Under the pieces are notes generated by a model, which searched no databases, had not been told where the DNA came from, and saw nothing but the letters and a program-made list of their open reading frames with translations. Positions 14,437-23,871 of a stretch of DNA of 33,974 nt are shown here, piece by piece. Position 1 is the stretch's first letter; every line of letters starts with the position of its first letter. Source of the DNA: Dysgonamonadaceae bacterium (GTDB taxonomy: Bacteria > Bacteroidota > Bacteroidia > Bacteroidales > Azobacteroidaceae). A program made the translations under genes and the position numbers. The stretch covers positions 1 to 33,974 of the forward strand of contig JAISWH010000067.1 of the NCBI GenBank assembly GCA_031271125.1. The letters run 5' to 3'.

Positions 14437-14444
14437 TAACTTTG
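14437..14444 (+). promoter_or_regulatory. -7 element for the lipoprotein/ECF sigma operon
   Basis: TAACTTTG matches TAnnTTTG. The nearest TTTG (14421-14424) is only 12 nt upstream, so the -33 is not canonical. A start near 14451 would leave a leader of about 130 nt before ATG 14580. Confidence 0.4.
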
Positions 14445-14579
14445 TCAACAAAATTGGCTTGTTATGAAAAATTTACCGAAATGACTTGCGCTGGGCCGCG
14501 TTTCTTCGTGCAACGTTTCTCTATTTTTATCATTTAACAATAAAACTATTTATTGTTTAATATTAAAATCATTTGTGTT

Positions 14580-15311
14580 ATGAAAAGTTTTATTAAGTTT
14601 TTTATTCTCTTTTTTATTGTTTTCGACTTCACAAGTTGCTTGGATGATAACAATAGCGATCCGCATTATTTCTTTTATGACGAGCCGGCTATTGTTGAAT
14701 TATTGAGCGACAGTTCGATTGTACAAACCGCTTATGGAAAATTTTGTGTCTCTTCCTTGAAAAATGAAGATTTGCAAACGAACGATATTTTATGGTCTTC
14801 GTTTACCGTTGAAAAGAAAGATGAAAATAAAGTTCAAATGCCTGATAATCAGTTTTATTATAAGGCGAACAACTTCCGGTATGACAAAATTGACAGTGCA
14901 AAAGTTATTATACCGGCGAATACGCAAGAATTTGAGTCTTATTTAACCGATGACTACAAGGTAGAGATCGATCGCGCCGTACTGTATAAAACTTACGTTG
15001 ACAGCCTGTTATTTTTTGGATTTGAACATGGTTCATCCGCTGCAAATTTTGAATATGAATTAGTTCTGAATCCGACAATCGAAAGTTCAAACGGCCATCC
15101 GACGCTTTATATCCGGGCAAAAGCTTCTTCCCGTACTCACGACAAGCACATTTTTGCCTTCGAAATGACTGATTTTGTAGATTATTACAAGAGAACTTTT
15201 CCAAGAAAAGACACGATACAATTTAATCTCAAATATTACGTCGAAACAAAAAACGATAAAGATGTTTATCGCGAATTTTTAAGTAATCCGTTATCTTGGC
15301 ATCTCAAATAA
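14580..15311 (+). CDS. Lipoprotein of unknown function (NigD-like at most)
   Basis: From ATG 14580 the product is 243 residues and opens MKSFIKFFILFFIVFDFTSC, a lipoprotein signal with Cys20; an upstream in-frame ATG at 14553 would spoil the signal peptide and is unlikely. The mature protein starts LDDNNSDPHYFFYDE, an acidic linker typical of surface-exposed Bacteroidetes lipoproteins, and is then predominantly beta with many aromatic residues. The size, the acidic start and the final block TIQFNLKYYVETKNDKD are loosely like NigD-like proteins, but I do not recognise the family with confidence. Its 3' end overlaps the following ECF sigma gene by 16 nt, so the two are translationally coupled and likely act together. 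Confidence 0.75.
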   Translation: MKSFIKFFILFFIVFDFTSCLDDNNSDPHYFFYDEPAIVELLSDSSIVQTAYGKFCVSSLKNEDLQTNDILWSSFTVEKKDENKVQMPDNQFYYKANNFRYDKIDSAKVIIPANTQEFESYLTDDYKVEIDRAVLYKTYVDSLLFFGFEHGSSAANFEYELVLNPTIESSNGHPTLYIRAKASSRTHDKHIFAFEMTDFVDYYKRTFPRKDTIQFNLKYYVETKNDKDVYREFLSNPLSWHLK

Positions 15312-15850
15312 ACTACATAGACGAACAGGAGTTAATATCCGGATGTATTCGTAAAGATAATGCCGTAAGGCGTTATCTTTACGAACTTTATGCGCGGCAG
15401 ATGTTGGGCGTTTGTTATCGTTATACCGGTAACAGGCAGGTTTCGGAAGATCTTCTGCACGACGGGTTTATCCGGGTGTTTGAGTCTATTCGCGCATTTC
15501 AGTATCGAGGTGAAGGGTCTTTAAAAGCATGGATAAGCAAAATTTTTGTCAACGTTTCATTAGAATATCTAAGGGCGAACGCCCAAAAAACAACGGTTCC
15601 GTTGGAAGAATGGAAGGAATCGGAATCCTTTCCGGATGAAGAACTTGAATCCATTCCGGCCGATGTTTTGATGCGTTTTATTACCGAACTTCCTGCCGGT
15701 TATCGTACCGTATTCAACCTTTATGTTTTTGAAGAAATGCCGCACAAGGAAATTGCCGGAATCTTGCATATCAATGAAGCATCTTCCCGGTCGCAGTTGG
15801 CGCGCGCTAAAAGTTTTTTGGCGAAAAAAATCAAGAAATATATCAATTAA
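15296..15850 (+). CDS. ECF-family RNA polymerase sigma factor with a TTG start
   Basis: The 184-residue product carries region 2 with QVSEDLLHDGFIRVFESIRA and GEGSLKAWISKIFVNVSLEYL, and region 4 with LPAGYRTVFNLYVFEEMPHK and the HTH EIAGILHINEASSRSQLARA. The only usable start is TTG at 15296: the frame is closed by TAA at 15284-15286 and the next in-frame ATG (MLGVCYRY) would remove part of region 2. The start lies inside the last codons of the upstream lipoprotein gene. No anti-sigma gene follows; instead the next gene is convergent glgP, 20 nt away. Regulation may therefore rely on the coupled lipoprotein or on synthesis level. Confidence 0.92.
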   Translation: MASQINYIDEQELISGCIRKDNAVRRYLYELYARQMLGVCYRYTGNRQVSEDLLHDGFIRVFESIRAFQYRGEGSLKAWISKIFVNVSLEYLRANAQKTTVPLEEWKESESFPDEELESIPADVLMRFITELPAGYRTVFNLYVFEEMPHKEIAGILHINEASSRSQLARAKSFLAKKIKKYIN

Positions 15851-15870
15851 ACGGGAGTTCGGCCCACCAA

Positions 15871-18435
15871 CTAAAAATGAATCCACTTAACATAAGCAAG
15901 ATCCATCCGGTGCGGTAAATCACTGTTGTCGGGATAAATACGCACGCCGAATTTGAAAGGTCCGGCGTCTGAGAGTTCCGATTCGAGAGAATAATAAACC
16001 GTGCTGCCTTCGGTTTTGTCGAGATTCATTTTAAAGACTTTAACCGTCTCGCTTTTGGATACAGGGTCGGAATGAAGCTGCACGACTTCAACGCCCAAAT
16101 CGCCTTTGATCGCATGTTTGTTCAGCACAATCGAAGCTCTTACCGTATCGCCGATTTCGAGTCCTTTCAGAATATTGTCGTCAAATTGAATAGATACAAC
16201 TTCAATGCTGTCCCAATTTTCGGCAACATTTCTTTTCCAAACGGCGATTTCTTTTGCCTTGGTGAAATCATTCGCCGACAATGAGATTGAACGATTGGCT
16301 AATTTGCGGTAAAAACGTTCGACGTAATCTTCAAACATCCGCCGGGTCGTATAATGAGGAACGATTTGCGCGATCGAATTTTTAATATATTGAACCCATT
16401 CGGGTGAAAAACCTTTGTTGTTTTTAGCATAATACAAAGGAATAACTTCGTTTTCGAGCATCGAATAAATGGTTGCGGCATCTAATTCATCCTGGAATTG
16501 CTGATTGTCGTAAGTCCGTTTTTCCGTCAAAGCCCAACCCGCTCCTTCGCGATAACCTTCGTACCACCAACCGTCTAACACGGAAAAATTCAGCACGCCA
16601 TTCATTTCCGCTTTTTCACCCGAAGTTCCCGATGCTTCCAAAGGACGGGTAGGCGTATTCAGCCAAATATCTACGCCGGAAATCAATCGTTTTGCCAGGC
16701 GCATATCGTAATTTTCAAGGAAAATAATTTTTCCAAGAAATTCCGGACGGCGTGATATTTCCACAATCTTTTTAATCAAACCTTGTCCGCCGCCGTCGGC
16801 CGGATGCGCTTTTCCCGTATAAATGATCTGCACGGGATAATCGGGATTATTGACTATCTTCGACAGTCTTTCCAGGTCGGTGAACAAAAGATGGGCGCGC
16901 TTGTAGGTGGCGAAACGGCGTCCGAAACCGATCAGCAAGGCATTCGGATTGATTCTTTCAAGGATGGATACCACTTTGAACGGATCGCCTTGATTTTTCA
17001 GCCAATTGTCTTTGAACGATTCGCGGATGTATTTTACCAGCCTGTGTTTCAATGTTTTGCGTACTTCCCAGATCTCTTCGTCCTCGACTTGGTAAATTTT
17101 TTCCCAAATGGCGGAATTAGACTGGTCTTTATACAAGGCGTCGCCTAAATTCTTTTCGTAAAACTTGCGCCATTCCGAAGCAGCCCAAGTCGGCATGTGA
17201 ACGCCATTGGTTACATATCCCACGTGCATTTCGCCGGGGAAATAGCCTTTCCAGACCGGAGCGAACATTTTCTTTGAAACTTCTCCGTGCAGATAACTCA
17301 CCCCATTAGCTTCCTGAGAAGTATTCAAGGCAAAAACGCTCATCGAAAATTTTTCATTCGTTCCCGGATTGGCGCGTCCCATATCCATAAAGTCTTGCCA
17401 GGAAATTCCCAACTTGGCGGGGAATTGGCTCATATATTTGTTGAACAAAGGTTCTTCAAAATAATCGTGCCCTGCCGGCACAGGAGTATGGCAAGTATAT
17501 AAGGCGGAAGCTCTTACCACTTCCATTGCTTCGTTGAAATTCAAATTCGCATTTCGGATATAATCGACCAAACGCTGTACGTTAATCAAGGCAGCATGAC
17601 CTTCATTGCAATGGTAAATTTGTTTCCTGATACCCAAACGATTCAAAAGCCGGATACCTCCGATTCCCAATAAATATTCCTGTTTGAGTCGGTTTTCGTT
17701 GTCGCCCCCGTATAATTGAGCGGTAATGGCGCGGTCCCATTCGCTGTTTGCGTCTATGTCCGTATCCATGAGGTAGAGTTTAATTCGTCCAACATTCACG
17801 CACCAGACATTGCACCAGACTTTAAAATTATTATAAGGAACTTCAAGTATCAAAGGCAAACCGTTTTCATCCAAAACCTGTTGGATCGGCAAATGCTCGA
17901 AACGTTGCGGCTCGTAATCTGCAACTTGTTGTCCATCAATAGATAATGATTGGTTAAAATAACCGTAACGGTACAAAAATCCGATAGCGGTCAAATCGAC
18001 ATTCATATCGCTGGCTTCTTTGATATAATCGCCGGCTAAAACGCCCAAACCACCGGAATAGATTTTCAGGATATTTGCCAATCCGTATTCCATGCTGAAA
18101 TAGGCAACCGACGGAATATCCGTTCTTTTCGGCTCTTCAATATACGCGCGGAATTTTGCATAAACTTTATGAATAGTTTCCATCAAAGTTTCGTCTTTGG
18201 TTATCGCCTCCAAACGTTTGTAAGACAAACGTTTCAATAACAGGACAGGATTTCCTTCCGTGCTATCCCAAAGTTCCCTGTCGATTTTAGAAAAAAGTTC
18301 CGCCGCTTCATAATTCCACACCCACCAAAGGTTGTGGGCAATTTCATCCAGGATTTTCAATTCCTTGGGCATTTTTGAGTGAATGTTACTTTCTTTCCAG
18401 AAAGGTTCATTCGCATAATTTGCTTTAATTTTCAT
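15871..18435 (-). CDS. glgP: Alpha-glucan (glycogen) phosphorylase, DUF3417-containing type
   Basis: The enzyme releases glucose-1-phosphate from the non-reducing ends of glycogen, using PLP. At 854 residues it is the long bacterial form: an N-terminal DUF3417 region (about 22-115, with [18 protein letters not shown]) and a GT35 catalytic part with [45 protein letters not shown] and [14 protein letters not shown]. The PLP lysine lies in [19 protein letters not shown]. The C-terminal 110 residues form a beta-rich extension. It starts 4 nt after the glycogen synthase gene on the same strand, forming a storage-and-release pair. The glucose-1-phosphate made here can feed the phospho-sugar mutase encoded at 28510-30258. 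Confidence 0.95.
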   Translation of the reverse strand: MKIKANYANEPFWKESNIHSKMPKELKILDEIAHNLWWVWNYEAAELFSKIDRELWDSTEGNPVLLLKRLSYKRLEAITKDETLMETIHKVYAKFRAYIEEPKRTDIPSVAYFSMEYGLANILKIYSGGLGVLAGDYIKEASDMNVDLTAIGFLYRYGYFNQSLSIDGQQVADYEPQRFEHLPIQQVLDENGLPLILEVPYNNFKVWCNVWCVNVGRIKLYLMDTDIDANSEWDRAITAQLYGGDNENRLKQEYLLGIGGIRLLNRLGIRKQIYHCNEGHAALINVQRLVDYIRNANLNFNEAMEVVRASALYTCHTPVPAGHDYFEEPLFNKYMSQFPAKLGISWQDFMDMGRANPGTNEKFSMSVFALNTSQEANGVSYLHGEVSKKMFAPVWKGYFPGEMHVGYVTNGVHMPTWAASEWRKFYEKNLGDALYKDQSNSAIWEKIYQVEDEEIWEVRKTLKHRLVKYIRESFKDNWLKNQGDPFKVVSILERINPNALLIGFGRRFATYKRAHLLFTDLERLSKIVNNPDYPVQIIYTGKAHPADGGGQGLIKKIVEISRRPEFLGKIIFLENYDMRLAKRLISGVDIWLNTPTRPLEASGTSGEKAEMNGVLNFSVLDGWWYEGYREGAGWALTEKRTYDNQQFQDELDAATIYSMLENEVIPLYYAKNNKGFSPEWVQYIKNSIAQIVPHYTTRRMFEDYVERFYRKLANRSISLSANDFTKAKEIAVWKRNVAENWDSIEVVSIQFDDNILKGLEIGDTVRASIVLNKHAIKGDLGVEVVQLHSDPVSKSETVKVFKMNLDKTEGSTVYYSLESELSDAGPFKFGVRIYPDNSDLPHRMDLAYVKWIHF

Positions 18436-18439
18436 CTGT

Positions 18440-20080
18440 TTATAATTTATAATCCACTAATGCCTTGTTGTACGCTTCATAATAATATTGTATGAAATGT
18501 GTCCAAGACGCCCTTTTTGATAACGTTTGAGCTGAGGATTTTGTTTTTGAAATTTCTTCATTATCTGACTTAGAATAATTGAGAATGTTGTCTTTGATGT
18601 CTTCGGCAACTTGGGAATAGTTGCCGTCGGTACGTTCAATGACTTCAACGCCTTCGGTCAGCCGGTTGCCGGAAACGCCCGCTTCTTTCGCCCACAATCC
18701 GAATCCCGCCAGATTGGTCGTGATGGTCGGAACGCCAAAAGCAATACTTTCGAGCGGTGTGTAACCCCAAGGCTCGTAGTACGAAGGGAATACGGTCAAA
18801 TCCAATCCAATCAACAAATCGTAATACGAGACATTGAAAATCCCGTCGTTCCCATTCAAATAAGAAGGTACAAACACGATTTTTGTTTTGTACTCTTTCT
18901 GATTGAGAAAATCCAGGAAACGGAGATATTCGCAGACCTTGTCATTTTCGGGCATATTCAGGTGATGTGTGTAATACGGGTCGCTCATGGGAAATTGCGG
19001 TAAAGTTTCCTGTCTCATGCGACTCGCCAATTCCGCTCTTGGCCCGCAAATCCAGGCGGGGACGAATATCCAGGCAATAACCTGTCGTTCGGGATTGGCT
19101 TTGCGCACGCGATCCATTGCTTCTATAAAGACGTCAATTCCCTTGTTTTTGTATTCGTATCTTCCTCCGATTGCCAGCAATAAAGCGTTTTCCGCAATTG
19201 ATTCCCCACACAAACGGGATGCGACGTCAATCAGCAACCTGCGGGCTTTTGCCCGTTTTTTATCAAAATCTTTCCCTTCGGGCACAAAATCAAATTCAAA
19301 TCCGTTGGGCGTAACCACATCGGGATTTTTGTCCAATAATTGCCGACATTCCCGGGCTGTCAGCCGGCTGACGGTTGTAAAGCAATCTGCATGGAAAGCA
19401 GCCTGTTTTTCAAGCGAATGTTTGGCTTCCATGTTCAATTCTTCTGCCATTCGGTCGCCGTTGTATTGCTCAAACAAATCGTACAAAGGCTTGTTGTTCC
19501 CGCAAATAGACCGTCCGATGGATGTGGCGTGCGTCGTGAAAACCGTTCCTATCGCAGGGACTTTATCCTTTAAATATAATACGGCCATTCCCAACATCCA
19601 TTCATTCATCTGTGCAATTACTTTTTTACTGTCTAATTGCAAATAACGGTAAAGGCTTTCGATTACCAATCCGGTAGCGTAAGCAAACATGCACGATTCG
19701 TCGTAATCGCCATACGCAGGCATGGAATTAACCCCGAATTTCTCCCACATCCGGTAATATATTTCATTTTTGATGTTGAAATAATTTTGAAAATCAACCA
19801 ACACGGCAACCGGTTTTCCCGGTACATTCCATCGCCCTACCCTTACTGTCAAACCTTCTTTTCCGGCTTGAGCCTGCCATCCTTTCAACAAGGTTTTGTG
19901 CTCTACAAAATCCGGATTATCAACATTTTTCCACAAATCGGGACCTATAAAAACCAACCGGTCTTCCCATTTCTCCCGAAGCGTTTTAGCCCGTGTAGAT
20001 AAAACTGTGTATATTCCTCCTACCTTATTACAAACTTCCCAACTGGATTCAAAAATATAATCCGGCGTTATTAGCTCCAT
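18440..20080 (-). CDS. Glycogen synthase, GT3 (eukaryote-like) family
   Basis: The 546-residue protein transfers glucose from an activated nucleotide sugar to growing glycogen. Its opening [20 protein letters not shown] and the sections [32 protein letters not shown] and [20 protein letters not shown] match the GT3 family, best known from fungal and animal glycogen synthases and also present in Bacteroidetes, rather than the shorter GT5 GlgA. UDP-glucose is the usual donor of GT3 enzymes, but donor choice cannot be proven here. The eukaryotic arginine-rich regulatory cluster is not obvious. It is the first gene of a two-gene minus-strand operon with glgP. A -7 box (minus strand, 20126 to 20119) lies 39 nt upstream. 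Confidence 0.9.
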   Translation of the reverse strand: MELITPDYIFESSWEVCNKVGGIYTVLSTRAKTLREKWEDRLVFIGPDLWKNVDNPDFVEHKTLLKGWQAQAGKEGLTVRVGRWNVPGKPVAVLVDFQNYFNIKNEIYYRMWEKFGVNSMPAYGDYDESCMFAYATGLVIESLYRYLQLDSKKVIAQMNEWMLGMAVLYLKDKVPAIGTVFTTHATSIGRSICGNNKPLYDLFEQYNGDRMAEELNMEAKHSLEKQAAFHADCFTTVSRLTARECRQLLDKNPDVVTPNGFEFDFVPEGKDFDKKRAKARRLLIDVASRLCGESIAENALLLAIGGRYEYKNKGIDVFIEAMDRVRKANPERQVIAWIFVPAWICGPRAELASRMRQETLPQFPMSDPYYTHHLNMPENDKVCEYLRFLDFLNQKEYKTKIVFVPSYLNGNDGIFNVSYYDLLIGLDLTVFPSYYEPWGYTPLESIAFGVPTITTNLAGFGLWAKEAGVSGNRLTEGVEVIERTDGNYSQVAEDIKDNILNYSKSDNEEISKTKSSAQTLSKRASWTHFIQYYYEAYNKALVDYKL

Positions 20081-20118
20081 AAATTATTGCATTTTTGTGT
20101 CCTTACAAATTCAGGGTG

Positions 20119-20126
20119 CAAATATA
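20119..20126 (-). promoter_or_regulatory. -7 element for the glycogen operon
   Basis: On the minus strand TATATTTG occupies 20126 to 20119 and is followed by CACCC. No TTTG is seen at the proper -33 distance. It would start transcription about 30 nt before the synthase ATG at 20080. Confidence 0.4.
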
Positions 20127-20179
20127 CGGAATTTTTAACTAAAATATCTAAAAAGTGAAAATCTTATGCGATTGTTTTG

Positions 20180-20187
20180 TAATTTTG
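20180..20187 (+). promoter_or_regulatory. -7 element for the acyltransferase/omega-amidase pair
   Basis: TAATTTTG followed by CAG matches the -7 consensus. The -33 position lacks TTTG. It lies 22 nt before ATG 20210 in the 129-bp divergent gap that also serves the glycogen operon. Confidence 0.4.
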
Positions 20188-20209
20188 CAGTTAAATTATT
20201 GATAAATGA

Positions 20210-20761
20210 ATGATGAAAAATTTTTTTACTTTCCTTTTCGGATTAATCGGATGGAAATCCGTGTTGGATGAAGCAATCCCTTCAAAATGTGTGTTTTGTG
20301 TAGCTCCACATACCAGCAACTGGGATTTTGTACTTGGTATTATTTTCTATAAATCCATAGGAGGAACGATTCGGTTTTTAATGAAAAAAGAATGGTTTTT
20401 CTTCCCGATGAATCTGATTCTCAAATCTTTGGGTGGAATTCCGGTGGATAGGAAGAAAAAAACAGCTGTTTCCGAACAAATGGTGACGCTGTTTCATTCC
20501 AATGAAAATTTCCAATTAGCGATTACACCCGAAGGAACACGAAAAAAAAGTGCAAAGTGGAAAACCGGATTTTATTATATCGCTCTGAATGCCGGCGTTC
20601 CGATTACTTTGGCATATATTGATTATTTTCAAAAAGAAATCGGTGTAATCAAAAATTTTTATCCGACCGGAAACGAGAAACAAGATATTGAAGAAATCAA
20701 ACAATATTATTTCCATATTCGGGCAAAACACCCTAAAAAATTTACAATTAATAATGAATGA
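20210..20761 (+). CDS. PlsC-like glycerolipid acyltransferase
   Basis: The 183-residue protein has the acyltransferase blocks in order: block I HTSNWD (His34 and Asp39 of the HX4D motif), block II around RFLMKKEWFFFP, block III GGIPVDRKK (about 76-84) and TPEGTR, and block IV VPITLAYID. These place it in the PlsC/LPLAT superfamily, which moves acyl chains onto lysophosphatidate or related lipids at the inner membrane. It is shorter than canonical PlsC (about 240) and lacks a long N-terminal hydrophobic region, as in the short LPLAT-like proteins of Bacteroidetes. Its stop overlaps the omega-amidase start by 8 nt, so the two are coupled. The acceptor lipid is unknown. Confidence 0.87.
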   Translation: MMKNFFTFLFGLIGWKSVLDEAIPSKCVFCVAPHTSNWDFVLGIIFYKSIGGTIRFLMKKEWFFFPMNLILKSLGGIPVDRKKKTAVSEQMVTLFHSNENFQLAITPEGTRKKSAKWKTGFYYIALNAGVPITLAYIDYFQKEIGVIKNFYPTGNEKQDIEEIKQYYFHIRAKHPKKFTINNE

Positions 20762-21539
20762 ATTGAGAGTCAGTCTTGTCCAAGCAGATATCGTTTGGGA
20801 AAACAAAGAGAAAAATCTCAAACATTACGGCGATCTCTTGAAAACATTGACCCTAAAAACCGATTTGGTTGTTTTGCCGGAAGTTTTTTCCACCGGATTT
20901 TCCATGCACGCGGGACATTTGGCGGAAACAAACGACGATTGGACAATTTCGACCATCCGCTCATGGTCAAAAGATTTAGGCGCCGCTATTTGCGGCAGCT
21001 TCCTTGCGCGGGATGACGCCGGAAAAGTTTTCAATCGCGGATTTTTCATTACGCCCGAAAACGAAGCCTTTTTTTACGATAAACGCCACCTTTTCCGCAT
21101 GGGCGAAGAAAATGAACATTTTTCCGCCGGCGACCGGAAATTAATCGTTCCTTACAAGGGATGGAATATCCGGCTCATTATCTGTTACGACCTGCGCTTT
21201 CCCGTCTGGACAAGGAATCCCGACAACGAGTACGACTTGCTGGTTTGTCCGGCAAACTGGCCGGCAGTCCGCGCCGACGTTTGGAAAATTCTCTTGCAGG
21301 CGCGCGCTTTGGAAAACCAGGCATACGTGTGCGGAGTGAATCGCATCGGAACCGACGGCGTCAATATTCACTACCGGGGCGAATCGGCGCTCCTTGATTT
21401 TAAGGCGCATCCCATCGTTGAAACGGAACAGAATCAAACTTCCGTCGCGACCGGCATTATACAAAAAGATGCATTAGCCGGTTTCCGGGAAAAATTTCCG
21501 GTTTGGATGGATGCGGACAGATTTTTTATTTCTTCTTAA
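20754..21539 (+). CDS. Omega-amidase (YafV/NIT2-like, nitrilase superfamily)
   Basis: The enzyme hydrolyses alpha-ketoglutaramate and alpha-ketosuccinamate, clearing transamination by-products. From ATG 20754 (MNELRVSLVQADIVW) it has 261 residues, the family length; the longer frame from 20688 would read back into the acyltransferase gene. The nitrilase triad is visible: Glu43 in VLPEVFSTGF, Lys110 in YDKRHLFRMGEE and Cys144 in IICYDLRFP. The GFSMHAG and FSAGDRK segments match the YafV subgroup. The gene overlaps the upstream acyltransferase stop by 8 nt, with the ATG and TGA interleaved. Cytoplasmic. Confidence 0.93.
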   Translation: MNELRVSLVQADIVWENKEKNLKHYGDLLKTLTLKTDLVVLPEVFSTGFSMHAGHLAETNDDWTISTIRSWSKDLGAAICGSFLARDDAGKVFNRGFFITPENEAFFYDKRHLFRMGEENEHFSAGDRKLIVPYKGWNIRLIICYDLRFPVWTRNPDNEYDLLVCPANWPAVRADVWKILLQARALENQAYVCGVNRIGTDGVNIHYRGESALLDFKAHPIVETEQNQTSVATGIIQKDALAGFREKFPVWMDADRFFISS

Positions 21540-21564
21540 ATTTTATTATTCCATGATTTTTACT

Positions 21565-21572
21565 TATTTTTG
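21565..21572 (+). promoter_or_regulatory. -7 element for the hpt operon
   Basis: TATTTTTG followed by CA matches TAnnTTTG. The -33 is only T-rich. Start near 21579 would leave a leader of about 16 nt to ATG 21595. Confidence 0.4.
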
Positions 21573-21594
21573 CACATAATTTGTGGACACAAAA

Positions 21595-22131
21595 ATGACG
21601 GAAATCCAACTAAAAGATAAAAAATTTGAACTCTTTATTCCTGAAAAGGTTATTATAAAAGAGATTAAGAGAGTGGCCAAAGACATCACACATGATATGA
21701 AAGAAAAGAAACCTTTGTTTATTTGTGTGTTAAATGGAGCGTTTATATTCGCTTCCGATTTGATAAAAAGGATTAATATCCCCTGCGAAATTGATTTTAT
21801 TCGCCTGAAATCTTATCAAGGTACACAGTCGTCCGGATCGATTAAAGAAGTACAAGGATTTGTTACTAAAATTGAAAACCGTCATGTAGTGATTATTGAG
21901 GACATTATTGATACCGGCCATACCATATCTTATCTGAAAAACAAGTTGAACGGTGAAAATTCCGCATCTGTGAAAACCGCCTGTTTGCTTTTTAAGCCCA
22001 ATGCCTTAGAGACAGGCGTCAAACCGGATTATTGCGCATTAGAAATACCAAACGATTTTATTGTCGGATATGGCTTGGATTATGACGGATTAGGAAGAAA
22101 TTTGAGAAATATTTACAAAATAAAAAGTTAG
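21595..22131 (+). CDS. hpt: Hypoxanthine phosphoribosyltransferase
   Basis: Hpt salvages hypoxanthine and guanine to IMP and GMP using PRPP. From ATG 21595 (MTEIQLKDKKFEL) the product is 178 residues; an in-frame GTG at 21583 would add four residues and is less likely. The PRPP-binding loop VVIIEDIIDTGHT is intact, as are the N-terminal FICVLNGAFIFASDLIKRI, the flexible-loop segment KSYQGTQSSG and the purine-contacting DFIVGYGLDY. It heads a tightly packed run with adk (16-nt gap), obgE and a CyuA-like gene, linking purine salvage with nucleotide kinase and ribosome-GTPase functions. hpt-adk-obg is a recurrent Bacteroidetes gene order, from memory. Confidence 0.95.
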   Translation: MTEIQLKDKKFELFIPEKVIIKEIKRVAKDITHDMKEKKPLFICVLNGAFIFASDLIKRINIPCEIDFIRLKSYQGTQSSGSIKEVQGFVTKIENRHVVIIEDIIDTGHTISYLKNKLNGENSASVKTACLLFKPNALETGVKPDYCALEIPNDFIVGYGLDYDGLGRNLRNIYKIKS

Positions 22132-22147
22132 CATAAAAAAAATAAAT

Positions 22148-22732
22148 ATGTTGAATATTGTTGTTTTTGGTGCTCCCGGTTGTGGCAAAGGCACGCAAAG
22201 CGAGTTGATTGTCAAAAATTATGATTTATTTCATATTTCTACAGGTAGCACATTACGGTCGGAAATAGAGAAACAAACCGAATTGGGCAAATTGGCCGAA
22301 GAATACATTAACAACGGTCACTTGCTTCCCGACGATTTGACAATTAAAATGTTGGTTGATATTCTGGAATCAAATCCGGATGAAAAAGGTTTTATTTTCG
22401 ACGGTTTCCCCCGAACGATAGTACAAGCGGAAACCTTAGATCGGCTGTTGCGCGAAAGAAATACGGGAATCACTGCCGGCTTTAACCTTGACGTTGAAGA
22501 AGAAATGCTGATAGAACGCATGTCGAAGCGGGGAAAAGAGCAGGGCCGTTGCGACGATACACCCGATACGATCCGGAAACGTCTGGAAATCTACCGAATC
22601 CGCACCGAACCTTTGATTGCTTATTACAAAAAGCAAGGGAAACTGTTCATGATAAAAGGTAATAAGCCTGTTGAAGACGTCTTTGAAAGCATCCGGGAAA
22701 TTTTAGACCGGCTCATTTATCAAAATAAATAA
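22148..22732 (+). CDS. adk: Adenylate kinase
   Basis: Adk interconverts ATP+AMP and 2 ADP. The 194-residue product has the P-loop [10 protein letters not shown] (8-17), the AMP-binding [10 protein letters not shown] and [12 protein letters not shown], and the LID segment [20 protein letters not shown] with catalytic Arg residues. The LID is the short type: four-cysteine zinc binding and the long insertion seen in E. coli-type enzymes of about 214 residues are absent. It starts 16 nt after hpt and ends 2 nt before obgE, so all are cotranscribed. Cytoplasmic and essential in most bacteria. Confidence 0.96.
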   Translation: MLNIVVFGAPGCGKGTQSELIVKNYDLFHISTGSTLRSEIEKQTELGKLAEEYINNGHLLPDDLTIKMLVDILESNPDEKGFIFDGFPRTIVQAETLDRLLRERNTGITAGFNLDVEEEMLIERMSKRGKEQGRCDDTPDTIRKRLEIYRIRTEPLIAYYKKQGKLFMIKGNKPVEDVFESIREILDRLIYQNK

Positions 22733-22734
22733 GC

Positions 22735-23871
22735 ATGGGAGAATCGAACTTCGTAGATTATGTGAAAATTTATACCCGTTCGGGAAAAGGCGGTAGAGGT
22801 TCTACCCATTTCCGGCGGGAAAAGTACATCCCTTTCGGAGGCCCCGACGGCGGCGACGGCGGTGATGGAGGTAACGTAATTCTGCGAGGCGACCGGAACC
22901 ACTGGACTTTACTTCATCTTAAATTTGAACGTCATATCCTGGCCGGACACGGACAAGGCGGTTCGGGACGGTTAAGCAAAGGGAAAGACGGGGAAGATAA
23001 AACGATCCATGTCCCTCTGGGAACGGTTGTTTTCGACGGTGAGACCGGTGAATTTATTACCGATATTAGTCGCGACGGACAGGAATTTATGCTGCTGAAA
23101 GGCGGACGGGGCGGAAAAGGAAACAATTACTTCAAAACGGCGACCAATCAAGCGCCCAAATATGCACAACCCGGTGAGCCTTATCAGGAAAAAAAGATTA
23201 TCCTGCAATTGAAACTATTGGCCGACGTGGGTTTAGTGGGCTTTCCGAATGTCGGAAAATCAACTTTGCTTTCCGTCGTTTCGGCGGCCAAACCCAAAAT
23301 TGCCGATTATCCGTTCACCACGCTCGAACCGAGCTTGGGAATCGTAAACGTTCGCGACAGCTATTCTTTTGTGATGGCGGATATTCCCGGAATCATCGAA
23401 GGAGCAAGCGAAGGTAAAGGTTTGGGATTCAGATTCCTGCGACACATTGAGCGAAATTCCGCCTTGCTTTTCCTTGTTCCGGCCGATTCCAAAGACATCA
23501 AAGAAGATTATGAAACTTTGTTGAACGAACTGATCCGCTATAATCCCGAATTGGCCGATAAACAAAAGATCCTGGCTATTTCAAAATCCGACATGCTGGA
23601 CGACGAACTGGAACAGGCTTTAACCGAAGATTTACCGGAAGGCGTTCCTTTCGTTTTTATTTCTTCGTTTACCCAAAAAGGAATTCCGGCTTTGAAAGAC
23701 CTGCTTTGGAAAACCTTGAACGAACAACCGTTTCACGATTTGGAAAGTATTGTTCACAAACCGATGGACGTCCGTTTGGAAGATTTGGAAGATGATTTTG
23801 ATTACGAACCGGAGGCTGATGACGACACCGCCGGGGAAAATGATTACGCCGGATTTGATTTGGATGAATGA
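22735..23871 (+). CDS. obgE: GTPase ObgE (ribosome assembly)
   Basis: Obg binds the 50S precursor and senses guanine nucleotide levels. The 378-residue product has the glycine-rich Obg fold (about 1-160; [39 protein letters not shown]) and then the G domain: G1 GFPNVGKS, G2 TT in YPFTTLEP, G3 DIPG in [12 protein letters not shown], and G4 SKSD, a variant of NKxD. G5 lies at [12 protein letters not shown]. The C-terminal 45 residues are very acidic ([15 protein letters not shown]), as in many Bacteroidetes Obg proteins. It follows adk by 2 nt and overlaps the next gene by 4 nt (ATGA). Confidence 0.96.
   Translation: MGESNFVDYVKIYTRSGKGGRGSTHFRREKYIPFGGPDGGDGGDGGNVILRGDRNHWTLLHLKFERHILAGHGQGGSGRLSKGKDGEDKTIHVPLGTVVFDGETGEFITDISRDGQEFMLLKGGRGGKGNNYFKTATNQAPKYAQPGEPYQEKKIILQLKLLADVGLVGFPNVGKSTLLSVVSAAKPKIADYPFTTLEPSLGIVNVRDSYSFVMADIPGIIEGASEGKGLGFRFLRHIERNSALLFLVPADSKDIKEDYETLLNELIRYNPELADKQKILAISKSDMLDDELEQALTEDLPEGVPFVFISSFTQKGIPALKDLLWKTLNEQPFHDLESIVHKPMDVRLEDLEDDFDYEPEADDDTAGENDYAGFDLDE

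Noticed and set aside
20688-20753. N-terminal extension of the omega-amidase
   Set aside because: It overlaps the acyltransferase gene, and nitrilase-fold proteins start just before the first beta strand (ELRVSLVQAD).
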